Counted from the first letter of the stretch, positions 29,005 to 42,749 are shown. The stretch: 64,000 nt of DNA from Combretum micranthum (GCA_024138025.1 JAMXBD010002790.1:1-64000), one strand, 5' to 3'. Notes: generated by a model from the letters alone, not told the origin. Translations and numbers: made by a program.

Positions 29005-29302
29005 TTTTCCCTTAAATAACCCTAGATAACCTATCAATTGAAAACAACTTTCTATAGAATGCCCTTATCCTTTACAATGCCGACGTGTAACCTTTGTCTT
29101 CGATTTTCTCCTACAAACTTTAAAATTTTTTCCCTTTAAGCTGCCATATCACGTTCCAATTGCATAACCGAGGAACTTATTTCTGTTTCTCTATTTGTTG
29201 TACCAAATCGAAAGCTCTATTTACTGAGGACATAGGATCCATAGAAAATATGTGATTTTGCTCACCTTCATAAACTTCATTAAGACCAATCAAGCATTGC
29301 AT
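29005..29302 (-). pseudogene. Ty1/copia gag fragment with zinc knuckle
   Basis: The minus strand reads MQCLIGLNEVYEGE and FSMDPMSSVNRAFDLVQQIE, the gag helical region, then a frame-broken stretch and a knuckle of the form xxHCKxxGHSIESC followed by CFQLIGYLGLFKG. This is the C-x-H-C...GH...CF-x-LIGYP-x-W signature typical of plant copia gag. One knuckle Cys is lost and there are stops. The fragment is the target into which the solo LTR at 29434 inserted. Confidence 0.7.
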
Positions 29303-29433
29303 TAATTTGCTATTTGACTCAAATTCTTGTACTCTCTCTCAAATCACAAGTGCAATAATCCATGCTACCACAACAACATTGAGGATATACATGCAGTTAA
29401 CTCAATTCATCCAATATCGTTTAAGCTTGTTAT

Positions 29434-32400
29434 TGTAAAGACCCGACATGCTCGATTCTCAAACTAAGCACACCAAGTCCCCAACCACGTATAACTCTTA
29501 CAAATTACGTAAGGTTTCTTAAAAGAAGGTGTTTATGTTGAACATTGCTATCTGATTTTAGGTTATGAAATCATTTAGTTAGATTTTCACATAACTAGAT
29601 TTAGCAGCGGAAAAATAAACTTTAATAAAAAAGTCTCTACATAAAAGCATTTCAAACTTCCACTATTACAAGTGGAAAAACTTTCATTTTGATAAATATT
29701 TACAAAACCTTATTTACAAAATATGGACGCTAACAAGCCCTTAAATGAAAATACAAATTTAAATGAATCCAGTCTCTATAAAATAAAAAAAAAAAGGAGA
29801 AACAAAACAACTAAACTACTCAATGCTCCTGACTCACATCACTCATCCACAATCCTTCTCGAATCAACAGAAGCACCCAAAAACACGAGACAACATCATC
29901 AATAGCAACAACATCGTCATATCATCGTCTCATCATCCATCATCACCAACATTAACAACATCAACAAGAACTCATCATCATCAACTTCATCAACACATCT
30001 TTATCAACAACAGAACCTATAAAAAGAATAACAACAACAAGAATGAACCGAAGCCCAATACACAGTAACACAACACACACAAAGTGGCACGCAAGCTTAA
30101 CTAAATGCAATGCATCAATCCACAAGTTATTATCTTTTCATAAAAATAAAAAAATCAACAATGGAGCACTTACACTCCATAACAAGCCAGTGGAATCTGG
30201 GGGTCCTGAGTAACAGCAGCTGTCAAGGATTGATATAGATAGATGGATATCTATATCTCCTATATCTAACCGATAAAGAATATTAATAGTATCATCTAGG
30301 GTTCACACTCCTTTATACAATCCACTTATCCTGGTCTATAACATCAATTAGCTCAACGGTCCCATACCCATGAACTAAAACATATTATTTCCTCCTGAGC
30401 CTAAGTAAAGAATATACCGATACAATTAACCCTATTAGCTACCCACTTAGCCAATAAAAGAAACCACCATTGCATCATGGTGAACCATTGCATCATGGAT
30501 TTGGGTCATTGCATCATGACAAATGATTGGGCTAAGTGCCTAAACTACCGTACCATTACATCATGACAAGGTTGTCGCTCCCCGGATCCGGATTCAACGA
30601 CGTAATAGACAACCAACACTCATCAATTATTAAGCCGAGTTTAAGTTCTTAATCCATTTTAGATGCCTATCCTAACATCCAACACGCAAGTTACTGCGTA
30701 CCTTGAATATGAAATCCAAACAGTGGCAGAAGCTATCTCAGAAGATATTTTAGATATCCATCACTGTTAAAGGAAAGAACTCATATAAGAAATTAAACTA
30801 ACATCCACTTATATCAAATTCATATAAGAAATTATATCAAACTTTTATTAAACTCTATTTGATAGACACTAATGTGGAACCCCACTATGACTGCGAATAT
30901 CGCCTCGCCAAAATATGGACAGTTCTCCTTTGTCTGTCAAAGTAATTCTTTTCACTTTAATTATAACTTCTTATCACAAAACATAACATATATAATCATT
31001 CACATAAAAGCGTTCGTATTCAAAGCAAATAAACATTTGAAAAATATATTGCTCATGTTATAAAGATCATCATAACACATTCATCTAAGCCAATTATTAG
31101 CTATTAACCTATTTTAGCTTAACCTTAGCCAAATTGATTAGAATTAGTCATTTAATCTAAAACTAGTTCAAGTTGATTAACTTAAGTAATCTAATTCCTT
31201 TTAGCTAATTCAAGCTCATTTAGTCAAGTTGAACTTAGATTCATTACTAATTCATTATACATGTAGGATCTATGTCAACTTGAGTTCACATTAACTTAAA
31301 CTTAGCTAAGTTGAATTAACCTTAATCATTTAATTCAAAAACTAAGTCAAAGATGGTTAAACTAACTCAATCTAATTCATTTTAACTCATTCGAGTCTAT
31401 TTAATGAAGATGAACTTAAGTTTGTTAGCTAAGTTCATTATTAACTAACGTTAAACTCAACATTTAAGGATTTCAAAGATTACTTACATAAAGGTATAAC
31501 TTAACAAGTATTCATCTAACAATATTATATTAACTTTTAAAATCATTACCTATAACTTCAAATCATATATACAATATACCTAGCTTTAAACATTAAGCAC
31601 AACACTCATAAAATTTCAAATATAATTCATACATAAGCTTAACTTAACATTTACATGCTTAACAAGTTCAATAGCTAATTATAATAACAAATGTTAAACA
31701 AAGAAAATAATTGAAGAAAAACACAACTTAAAACATACTAAATCTTAAGCTTAACATCAAGGAAATTCAAATAAAATTCATATAAATACATAACTCATCA
31801 TTTATATACTTACCAAGATCATTTAATTTCATAAGTGGTCACAAGATCATAAAAAGCAATGAAAATCTATATACAACATAACTACTTTTAGTTTAATACT
31901 CATGGAAATTCAATTATTTGTTGAATTTATAAATCTATCTAAATCATGCTTAATTAAATCAATCTATCAACATAACACATCAAACATCACTTATATATCT
32001 TATTTTAACTCAAAAAGATCCATTTCCTAGGCAAAAACACATTTCACAAACAAAAACAAGTTTTGAACTTTGTTTATAAAAATGTAGTAGCTGTAAAGAA
32101 GCTAAATTTGAGCATCGATAATTTTGGAATTTGTAAAAACTAAAAACATAAAAGTTGTATATCTCTTTTAAGCTTTCTATAACAACTTGAATCACCTCAA
32201 TCGGAGGTCATATGAAAAAGTTATGGCCAGAATACGATCAAACTGCGAAACAGGACAATGTTGGAAATCGAACGCCGCGCTTCTTACATCGGCGGCTTAA
32301 ATCTCAAACCGGCAGCATAGAGGTTCAACATCGGCAGCGTTGGAGGCAGCTTTAAAAAAATGCATTCTGTTCACTTCAACACCGCCTCAAAGCCGAGCGT

Positions 32401-33413
32401 AGAAGCTCCAGGAGGCGGCGTTGGAAAACATGTTTTTACACTTTCCTTTTATCAAAACTTCTTCAAATCATCTACTAAGCTTCCTATATCAATTCTAACA
32501 TCAAATAAACTCTAATAACAACTCTAACACTTCAATCTTCCTCCAACAACTTCAAACAACAATCAAACCATCACAACTACTATTCATCATCTCCTTCCTC
32601 CAACCAATCCCAACTTCATCAACCATTAAACCAACAAATACAAATGTAAATAGCACTTTCAACTCAATTCAACATCAATTCATCAATTATAAAGCAAACA
32701 ACAAATAAAACAAATATGAATTGAATTAGAAAACTTAGCTTTTTGGCTAAATCATGCAACTTCTTGCACTTCTAGCTTTGATTTCCTTCTTCTATTCTCA
32801 TATTCTACTTGATTCCTCCTTTTCTCTTATTGAAATTGAGATTCATGTCTTGAATTTGGAGAGAGAAGAAGAAGAAGAAGAAGAAGAAGAAAGAAAAAAA
32901 GGGAAACGTAAATGAATGAGAAAGGCAAAAGGCAGCAAAAGAATAAAAAGAAAAGGAAAGGATAAAATTAAATTTATATATTTTAGAAATAAGGTATAGG
33001 TTTAGAACTATCAGATCAATATATATAGTTTCAGAAGTATTTAAAAATTATTCTGAACCGATAGGTTATAAATTAAGATCTTAAAATAAGAACTTGATTT
33101 AGGAATTTATTTTAGATAAAAAGATATTTAATTGGAGTTCGGGTTTAAAACTAATATTTTTATACAAACAAATAAACTCAAATTTTATGGGGATTTAGGA
33201 ATTGGAGTTTATACTACAGATTGAGGGTTTAGGAATCCTCTAAACATTTTTATAACATGTTTAGGGATTTTAGGAATTTCAAATCTCAAAACCAACTTAA
33301 TTATTAGCTAATTAAATTAAGCCAACTTGTCTAATTATATCATATAATTCATTTTATTCATTTAATCTATCTAAACTCAATTTCTAATCTAGGTTAAGGT
33401 TTGGGGTATTTCA
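29434..33413. mobile_element. Solo LTR (3.98 kb) with perfect 5-bp target duplication GTTAT
   Basis: Begins TGTAAAGACCC at 29434 and ends GGGGTATTTCA at 33413. GTTAT flanks it on both sides (29429-29433 and 33414-33418). There is no internal coding region. A block of about 430 bp (30170-30600) closely matches 40880-41330 in the Ty3/gypsy LTR further right, so the two belong to related families. It holds a GC-rich tract at 32262-32430 and a GAA microsatellite near 32868-32892. Confidence 0.85.
32262..32430. repeat. CCGGCG/GGCGGC-rich tract inside solo LTR
   Basis: A 170-bp island with repeated ATCGGCGGC, ACCGGCAGC, TCGGCAGCGTTGG and GGCGGCGTTGG in otherwise AT-rich DNA. Similar tracts occur at the equivalent interior position of the LTRs at 37900-38180 and 41660-41950. 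Confidence 0.7.
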
Positions 33414-33599
33414 GTTATAATATATGCCCACAGACTAATTTTTTTGTTACAAATCACAGATTTCATATTGTAATTGAAAAACAAGGGCACCATTAGATGT
33501 TCCGTACTTGTTCTTCAACCCCATAAAATGGTGAAAAAAAAAATGAAGAATAAGAAAGAAAAAATATATATCATATACGATATATATGAGTGATTTTAC

Positions 33600-36245
33600 A
33601 TGAACCGTACGATACACATTTCAGAAATACGTACGTATACGATTCATAATACGCAATGTGTGTTATATATCGTATAGGTTTGTGAAAAAAAAAATAAATG
33701 TGATGTGAGTGATGCCTATTGTGTTTCGAATATATTTTTTTATGTTGCAATTTAGGTAAACTTATGAGTATTTGGTTAGTTAAATTCGTTAAAATACATG
33801 AATAAAATTATTAGAATATAATTTTGATAAATTAGATTAGTAGGATACCTTATCTGTAATCCTCTTGATTTTACATAACCCGATTATAATAAATATTGTA
33901 AATAAAACGTAGAATCATAAAATAATTATAATAAAAATATCATAATTCACTCCAAATTTTTTGCGATTTAAATTTTAAGTATCAACAAGTTAGAATAAAG
34001 AATCTTTATCATTGAGACTTTAAAAGTTCATAATATTCGAAATAAAGAATAAAGAAAACTATTTAATATTTAAGAACCTATGTTTTAATGTTCGAAAAAT
34101 ATTAATATCTTCAAGTTAAATAATTCTGAGTGTATAAAAACTAAAATTCTGATCTAATCTAGTAACTTATAATTAGTAAAAAGAATCAAGTAACAAATAT
34201 AAAATAGATATTAAATTTCTAACCTAGTAAAAACTCTAGAATAAATTTATAAATAGAAATGAATTCATATGTAATTTCAAATCTTAAAAATTTATAATAA
34301 AGTCGAATTAAGGGCAATGTAATTATTAATTTATCAAAATACCACCAAACAAAACTTTTAAACACATAAAATATAATTTACGATAGCAGGTATAAAAACT
34401 GAAAAGTAAAAGCATTAAACTAAAGATTCTATATATACTATCGTATTCAGAATATTTAATATTATTAATATGTAAATTTTTATCCAAAAATATTATCAAA
34501 TCAGTATTTATCATACATGTCATTTAGATCCACAAAATTAATTTTTTTCACCCGTTCATATTTTTGCCTACTCCTTACATATTTATTGGTTATAAATTTA
34601 TTATCTTCTTTTCGTTTTTGTATTTCTATTCATCCTAACTCCCTTAATTTTTTTTTTTTTACTTTTCACGTTGTTTTTCAATTCTAAACTTTGAACTTCC
34701 CCTGGACGTGCCAACTTTCCAACAAAAAGTGAAAAATTAAACACATATACACACATTTTTAATAGAAATTCTATGTATACCATAGTATTTAGAATATTTA
34801 ATAACAAGAATATGGAAATTTTCATCTAAAAATATTACTGAATCAATACGTATCACTTAGACCCATAAAATTAATTTTTTTCACAAGTTTATATTTTTCT
34901 CTACTCCTTACATAGTTGTTGGTTATAAATTCATCATCTTCTCTTTATTTTTGTATTTATATATACCAAAACGTAAGATAATTATCAACTAATAATTATT
35001 ATATTAATATTTATACTTATAAACCACACTTTTGGTGTAAGACTTATGCAAGTTGCATCTCTCTACGGTGGAGATCTCCTAGATTTGTGTAAGCCAAATT
35101 GTCTCCAAAATTTGTCTCCAATTGTGTCAAATAGTTAACACTTCAACACACATTAACCTATTATATAAAGACAGTAAAACAAACTCAATTAATGCAGCAA
35201 ATTGTAAGTGGAAGAAGCAAACACGGGAGGAGAAACAAAGCCAAAACCACCTCTCCTTTCTCTTCTTCTATATATATATATGTAAAATAAAGAACAAGCA
35301 AATAAGGAGATTAATAAACAACCAAATACTCTCCACACCAGCCCAGAAAACACACTCACAAGCACAACAAAACCAATAAAATTCGTCCTCCATTGATACA
35401 CAAACACAAGCTCGGTTCAAGATCAACTAGGTAAGTTAAATTTGTTTTTCAATCAGTTTTTGTGTATATAATGTTCCTAAACGTGTCTTGATGATCTTAG
35501 GATCATAATACAACTCAAAACAAGGTTTAAATCACGTATAAACAGCTCCAAGAAGGTAAGAGTTCATAAACTTTAATTTGCACAATTTAATTCGAAAATC
35601 ATAAACTGAGGATGAGTTTTGATGTTTTTAGTTGTTATATGTATAGAAATATCATGTATAAATGCTTAGAATGATTTATAATGAATTTGGATGTGTAAAA
35701 TATACAAAACAAGCTTTGGATCAAGGTTGAAGATGATGAATAGTACCGTTGATACTTGCACATGAATAGTAACATGAATTTTGCAGAAAATAAAAAATTG
35801 TATATAAAATATTGTTTTTAAATTCTGGTTGGTTGAATAGTTACTTATATAATATTTATTAATTTTGAAGTTAAAATTATTTTTAATATTTTTTTAGAAT
35901 TATTTTTATTAATATAGTTATTTAAGTATATGTGTATGTAAATACTTTAGCATTATAAATGATGTAGAAAAATATAATTTTATTAATTATGATTAGATAA
36001 AATAATTAATATTATTGTATTTATTAATTCTTGGTTATTAATATTTTTAATTAATTTTTAATATTAGTTTTTTAGTATAAGCTAATTAAAATATAGATTG
36101 TATGTATATGTATTAGTAATGCAAAAAGTATTAAAAACTAATATTATCATTTGTTATGAATTTTATTATAAAATTAGTAATTATTTAAAATATAATTAAT
36201 TAATTAATGAATTTAGTTATAAATTATGTTATATTATTCCGAATG

Positions 36246-36275
<30 letters not shown>
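33600..36275. repeat. Left middle arm of the inverted duplication
   Basis: Reverse-complement match to about 48660-51283. Non-coding, LTR-like sequence with a TATA-like TTATATAAAGAC near 35160, followed by a CA-rich leader and a GT donor-like AGGTAAGTT at about 35430. It probably derives from another large LTR. A diverged tandem duplication of about 200 bp with a period near 335 bp occupies 34430-34975. The frame at 35189-35407 is conserved in the other arm only through the duplication. Confidence 0.8.
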
Positions 36276-36276
<1 letters not shown>

Positions 36277-39200
36277 GATCATCACGCCCGAGGGTTCCCT
36301 CGTATTTGTAAACAAGTCACACTTGAATACTATCACTAGATTACCTTCAAGAATGACAGGTTTTTAAAACAACAGGATCTTTTAGTTGCTTGATAAGAAA
36401 TAATAAATATATGAAAGAAATAACTTAGTGAATAAACATTACAGAACTATTACAAACCATATAATCCTTCTGAAGTATACAACTAAATAATCTATTCTAA
36501 TAGTATATAACCATTAAACTAAAATATAACCTCAGACTTCTAGCTCCTAAGTTCTTACCGGAGCCATATTCCTGAAATGATTAACAGGGTCGTACGAAAC
36601 CTGAAAAGACTGTTGGATATGAGCGAAACCACAGCTCAGTGAATAACCAGACATACCATACATCATACAAGTTATTAGCAAATTAGATGTAATGCAAGCA
36701 CTCAACCATATGCACAGATACAAGCTTGGATGATCTAGAATCCAAATAAGAAAAAGATTTACGCCCTCTTTTTAAGGGTTGAAGAACCATTCTCAACGAC
36801 CCACCTGCCCAGGAGAGACTAAGTACACAGGAGAATCAACGATTCTCATTTTAGGGTATCACTTTGAATATAATCGATTAAACTGACCATCTCCTGCAAT
36901 CCCCTCAGAAACTCCCTAAGTATTAATCATTTCAAATCTATTCTACGGGCGACGTTCTTTGGTGCCACTTAGTTCCCGTAGGACCGACAGCCCAAAGAAT
37001 ACCTTGGAAGAACTAACACATTAGAATAACCAAGCATAAACAGAGAACCGAATATTAATACGTAGCAGGCTGTCACCCCAATATATATGCAATAATGCAA
37101 TTCGTGCAATGCATGATCAGATTATTTTGTTAAGTCAGTAATTCTTAATCAAGTTCATGGTGACCATACATTACACACAATCATCATTATACTACTTCAC
37201 AACATCAAATCACTGCATTATCGCTTTTGTAAGAATATCTTATCAATCATACGATTAGTCACAACACATTTTCAATAATACAATCGTTTAATTATCTTTG
37301 CATTACATATTTAACTATTTACAAGCACAAACAGTATCATATGACTGATTACTCACCTACTCATACTGACTCAATCGTAGTAATCAGCTGGTAGATCCTC
37401 TAGTGTATCAAAGTCACCTATTTAAGATGAATAAAGTATTCATCAATATAAATTATAAAATTAGATTCCTATATGTGGCTAGTGTCCTAGACCCGGTATT
37501 TATCAAGTTTTGTAATTACTATTACTCATTTTATATTATTCTATACTGATCTCAATATAGAAAATTATCTTTATTTATTATTACTTAGTGTCGTCGTGGT
37601 TCTCTTAACTTATCTCGTTTAATTATTTCTTTATTTTTAGAAGTCATATTACGCGAGAATTTAGCTTATTTCAATTTCCATTCTTACCTATTTTATCTTT
37701 TTAGAATATATATTTGACTATTTAAAACTTTTATTAACACTAAATATTTGTCTTAAATTCTAGGGTTTTGAAAATTATTAGATATTAATCTAAATATGCT
37801 GAATACTTGTATTTACTTAACTATCTATAAATTCTTAGATGGTTGTATATATATATATATATATCTGTTTAGGTCAGAAAAAACTTTTTTTGAGAAATTT
37901 TGGCTGTACGCCGGCTCAAAGCCGCCGGCCTTCAACCCAGGTATTGGTGTAAATATGGTTTCGAAAATTATTTCATAAGAGTTGCACCGGCTTTGAAAGC
38001 TGTCGGCTTTCAACGCACGCCGGCTCTACACCATCGGCGTAAATCTCTAGGTAGCCGGCTTACGTTCATTTTTAAGTGAAAATAATTTTTACGTAGCCTC
38101 TGATCAGTGTAAGCCGTCCCTACGCCGCGGCCTATCCATGTAAGCCGTCGGCGTTGAGCGATTATATTGCCGGCTTTGGGACATGTTAGTACTGTTCATC
38201 TCTCTTCTTCACTGATCCGATTCATATTATTTAAATTTTTACACGTTAAAAACATTACTAAACCGTTCCTAAGTATTTATATATCTTATATAAGGACATA
38301 AAACAATTTTGAACACGTCTAAAAACATATATATTTAGATCTCAATCTTATGAAAGTAAAATTAGGGTTTCGGAGTTTTTACTCGTTTGAGCCAATCCGA
38401 TGGAATTCGAACCTTGTGGTTATGTTTATTACGTTGCTAAGATTATAGAAATCAGTTGTAAAGCTTAGATTTGAAAAAAATCATTTGAACTTCATCAACT
38501 TACCTTTGAACTCGTATTCGAGGTTTTTAGTATTGTTTTTCCTTTGATCCGAACTTGGATGTGTTGATCTACTTATTCTCTGTTTCTAGTTTGTTTTGGT
38601 TGATATTTGGGAGTAGTTTCGTGCTGAGGAGTTTGGGAATTGATGAATTTTGTTTGTTCTCCATTATGAGCATTGAATACGCATATATATGAGAAGAGAC
38701 GAAGGAAGGCTGCGTTACATTTTTTTCTTCTGGATTTCCTCAAATTTTCTCTTCATTTGATCTGTTATTTTCATCCTCATAAATGCTAGTGTGTGTTGGC
38801 AATTGATGATTGGTTCTTTGGTTGATTTTGTTGACTATTTGGTGAATTATTAATCACATTTTCGGCTCCTCTTTTCCTTCTTTCCTCAGCAGGATTTCCA
38901 CTGAATTGCACCGAACACACACATATATATATATATAATTAATTATTTAATTGAGTTTCAGGATAATTTAACGAGTTATACTGGTACAAATTAGCTAATA
39001 TTTGAAAGTTTTTGTGCAAAATATTTTAGGGTTATACAAAACACTTAGTTTATCAAATATTACAATTTTAAGTTTATATATACGTATTATTTATTCATAT
39101 AATTTTATCTCCCGCGATTAAGATTTCTGAAGCTTAGTAGGTCAATTTTTGTTTCAGGTTTCAATAGCTTAAGAAAACTTAAATTAGAACAATAGCGTGA

Positions 39201-39805
39201 TCCGATTATTTATTTGGAGTTCAGATTTCGAGTTATACAACAGTTTTTGTTTTCGTTGTGTATTTATAATTCTAACGGTTTATCTTTAAGTTATCGTTTT
39301 CTGTCTATAAGCGTAAATAATCGTTTACTTAGTATCGCTTTTGATACAAAAGCTAAGCTATATATATCTTTAGTTTTGATACTTAACGTGAAATCTTATT
39401 AGTAGTTATTAGTACTATCTAGGGATCTTGAACTTAGGGTTTAAATCTAAGTACATCCTCCTTACTACTCGTTGTTCTAATCTCGAATCATTATCGGGAT
39501 CAAAACAATCATTTAATCTCTTTATTTATATTTTTCTATTTAAATCCATTTATATATTAGGTTTCGGGTTTAAAGTTTGGATTTTCTTTTAATCATATCT
39601 TAAATTATTCATTCAAGATACGAAATCTCGTTTTTGGTATCAACTAGGGTTAAAGAATTTCTTTATTCACTTCCTAAGTCCTTTATCTGACTAAATCTAA
39701 ATATTGATCTATTCTTAGACTTTAATTAGAAATCTAAATCTATTATCTAGTTCATACAATCTATTGTAGGGTGTATACTGATGTGAAAAATTCCCGGGGT
39801 TTACA
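36276..39805 (+). mobile_element. Probable solo LTR (3.53 kb) inserted in a TTA microsatellite
   Basis: Present only in the left arm. The right arm runs straight through the TTA/AAT repeat at about 48650. The segment begins TGATCATCACGCCCGAGGG and ends CCCGGGGTTTACA, i.e. TG...CA. The microsatellite target (ATTAT on both sides) prevents an exact call of the 5-bp duplication. No coding region. It shares GATTTACGCCCTC with the LTR at 58609-63416 and has a CCGGC-rich tract at 37905-38180. Confidence 0.65.
37905..38180. repeat. GCCGGC-rich tract inside LTR
   Basis: Repeated GCCGGCT, GCCGCCGGCC, TCGGCTTTCAACGC, GCCGGCTCTACACC and TAAGCCGTCGGCG over 275 bp in an AT-rich background. It is similar in character and position to tracts in the other large LTRs. 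Confidence 0.7.
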
Positions 39806-40256
39806 TTATTATTATTATTATTTTGTTAATGTTGTTAATGTTATAATCATTAATATTATCATTACCACTATTATTATTATCAATAATGATGTGATTATTA
39901 TTACTACTATTATAGTGATATTATTATCAATCAGATTATTATTAATATTATTATTATTATTATTATTATCCTTACCAATGTTAGTATTAGTAATATTGTT
40001 AATGATACTATTATTATGATAATTCTTATTATTAATACCAATTATTTTTATTTTATTAGCACTACTATGAATATCATTATCAATATAAAAATATATATTA
40101 TTATAAATAATATTATTAATATACTACATTATTATGATTATTACTAGTATTATTATTACTATGATATGTTATTATTATTGTTCTTTAAGATTACTACTAT
40201 TTTAATATAGTTATTATGAAAATAATATTGGTATTACTAGCAAATTACCTTATAAT
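39806..40256. repeat. TTA/ATT trinucleotide-rich stretch
   Basis: About 450 bp of degenerate TTA, ATT and AAT repeats. Apparent open frames here encode only Ile/Leu/Asn runs and are not genes. Mirrored at 48253-48660. Confidence 0.85.
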
Positions 40257-42732
40257 TGTAAATTCTCGGCCCACTTAACCCAAATATTAAGTGTGTCAAA
40301 TCTCTCGACCACGCATATACCCAAATATTAGGAACAATATTCAAGCATTATACGTAAGGTCGTCTTAAAAAGAGTGTTTATAATGGCTGCTTGTTTAAAA
40401 CAGATATAACATTCACAGACTTAAATTAAGAAACATTACCACTACATGAGTAGTGGTCATCACCTATATACAAAACATACATCATATATACATTACAACT
40501 TCCAAGGATCATATAAACATAGGAATCTTACTTACAATCCAGCTCTATTACAAACACAATTCAAAATACATTCTAAGGCTTAACAAATAAGTCTAAACAC
40601 TTCACAAAAATTACATCAAAAGAAATCCTAAGCATATACTAGGTCTCTCTCTCCTAGTCATCCATAGAGTCCTCCTAATCAGTCCCATAGCCCATATCGT
40701 CATAGAGCTCGTCATCAAAGTCATCTACAAGAAACAACATGAGCCAAAGGCCCAGTATACAATAGTGCGAACAGACACATATGCAATGCTCACTTAACTA
40801 AATGCAATGCAATAAATCACCACAACTTCATTATCTTTAGTTAGGTGAGTAGAACAACACTGGAGTATTTAAACTCCGATCAAGCTTGGGAATTCTGGGG
40901 GTCCTGAGTAACAGCAGCTGCTCAGGGGTTGATATAGATAGACCGAATATCTATATCTCCTATATCTAACCATAAAGAATATTAATAGCATCATCTAGGG
41001 TTCACACTCCTTTATACACTCCACTTATCCCTGTCTATAACATCAATTAGTTCAACGGTCCCATACCCGTGAACTAAAACATATTATTTCCTCTCGAGCC
41101 TAAGTAGAGAATATACTGATACAGTTAACCCTATTAGCTACCCACTTAGCCAATAAAAAAAATCACGTTGCATCATGGTGAACCATTGCATTATGGATTT
41201 GAGTATTATATCATGACAAAGGATTGGGCTAAGTGCCTAAACTACCGTGGCATTGCATCATGGCAAGGTTGTCGCTTCCCGGTTCCAGATTCAACGACGT
41301 AAAGCACAACCAATTCCAATATCTTTCATTATTCTTTGATTAAGGTCAAATTGGTATATGCCTATCCTAAGCAACAATCAATCAAAATATTGTGTACTTG
41401 AATCGGATTGGGAATCGACGGGAGTCTCCAACTGAGTATCTATCTCTATTCCACATAAATCAACTATATCACATTACTATCCTAAGTCAAGCTTATATTC
41501 ATTAGATTAGAACTTAGGAAAATTATTGAACCTTATGTAAAAACAATGCAAAGTCATCACATAATATATATATATATATATAGCAAATCTTTGATCAAAA
41601 AGTCTTATATCATGTATTGGAAGATGTTGGAAGAAGTTAGAAAATTTTAAAATTTACAAAGTCCACGTTGGCTATTAACGCCGGCAATACAAACCTTAAC
41701 GCCGGTGGTGTAGGATTATACGCCGGCGGCCTTAAGAAGTATGCGTTATGCACAGAACCTTTGAGTCTTTACACTAGCAATTTCAACCTCAATGTCGACG
41801 GTGTTTAAGAAAAATTTCAAAAGATCAGAAATAAGAATTCTAATGTCGGCAAATTTCGACTTCAATATCGGCGGTGTTTAAGATAATTTTCAAAGGATCA
41901 GAAATAAAAATTCTACTTGCTGGCGGCGTACCAGGCGGCATACATTGCAATTCGCATTGTAGATTTCTTCTATTTTCCAAACACAAAAATTTTTACATTT
42001 TAACTCTTCCAACTCATTCCAAACCACATGAGAGCGTACTAAAACCTATCTATAATGTCAAGCATTCTAAAACTTTCCTAACAACTCTATAACATCTCAA
42101 CAAGAATTTAACATATCAACTACTTGTATTATACTACTCATGCATATTTCATGGATTAAGAGGAAAATAAAGCATCTCAAACATCAAATAAACTTACCTC
42201 AATGTATATATAAGGCTTAAGGAAGGATTCTTGGTGTGTTGAGTCCAAGAAAGCTTAGTTTGGGTGTTGAAATTTTTGGCCTTGGAGGAATTACGAATTT
42301 TCTTTCCCTTTGCTCTGTTTTGGATTAATTAAAGATGCAATTAGGCTTTGATGTTTATGCTAATCTATATTGACTTTTGTGGGCAGATTTGGAAAAGGAT
42401 TTGGGCCATAATTGAGCTTCGATTTGGGCTTAAATTTGGGGCTTAATGAAGCCAAATCTGCTAGGCTTATGGGTTATGAATTTAACTCAAAACACACTTA
42501 ATTCATTAAACATTAATTACTACAACAACCACTTACATTAACATAATAATCAAATAACATGAATAAACTACCATTCTAAATACATTTACCATAGACTCAT
42601 ATTTAGTTATTACTTCCTAACACATATAACTATATCAAACATCACAATTCAGTCTACACATACACATACACATACACACATGCAACAATCAATTTACATG
42701 TATTAATTATAAATTAACTTTGGGTCATTTCA
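40257..42732 (-). mobile_element. 3' LTR (2.48 kb) of Ty3/gypsy element
   Basis: Read on the minus strand it starts TGAAATGACCC at 42732 and ends ATTTACA at 40257. It is preceded by a purine-rich tract at 42749-42733 and by the polyprotein remnant. It contains the 430-bp block shared with the solo LTR at 29434, two units of a 79-bp repeat near 41785-41925 and a CCGGCG tract. The element's own 5' LTR in direct orientation is absent. The LTR at 46187-48252 is inverted relative to this one. Confidence 0.8.
41660..41950. repeat. CCGGCG tract and 79-bp tandem units (two copies)
   Basis: GC-rich words AACGCCGGCAA, AACGCCGGTGG, ACGCCGGCGGCC and GGCGGCGTACC, combined with two tandem units containing TTTCAAAAGATCAGAAATAA. 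The mirrored right-arm region (46500-46740) has three units, so the array changed length after duplication or within one copy. Confidence 0.75.
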
Positions 42733-42749
42733 CTCTTCCCTCCTTCAAG
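42733..42749 (-). promoter_or_regulatory. Polypurine tract of the Ty3/gypsy element
   Basis: On the minus strand a purine run GAAGGAGGGAAGAG directly abuts the LTR start TGAAATGACCC. This is the expected plus-strand primer for reverse transcription. Confidence 0.75.

Larger units (their letters stand above)
39806..42229. repeat. Left inner arm of the inverted duplication
   Basis: Reverse-complement match to 46187 to about 48650. It contains a TTA/ATT-rich stretch (39806-40256) and most of the Ty3/gypsy 3' LTR. The arm ends at 42229, inside the LTR, at a short shared sequence (see the breakpoint finding). Confidence 0.9.

Noticed and set aside
35189..35407. Open frame conserved at 49525-49743
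   Set aside because: Conservation is explained by the inverted duplication of the DNA. The frame has no start context or domain, and the DNA looks like an LTR leader.
39771..40019. Open frame of Ile/Leu runs (and 48415-48681 on the other strand)
   Set aside because: Translation of a TTA/AAT trinucleotide repeat with no protein features.
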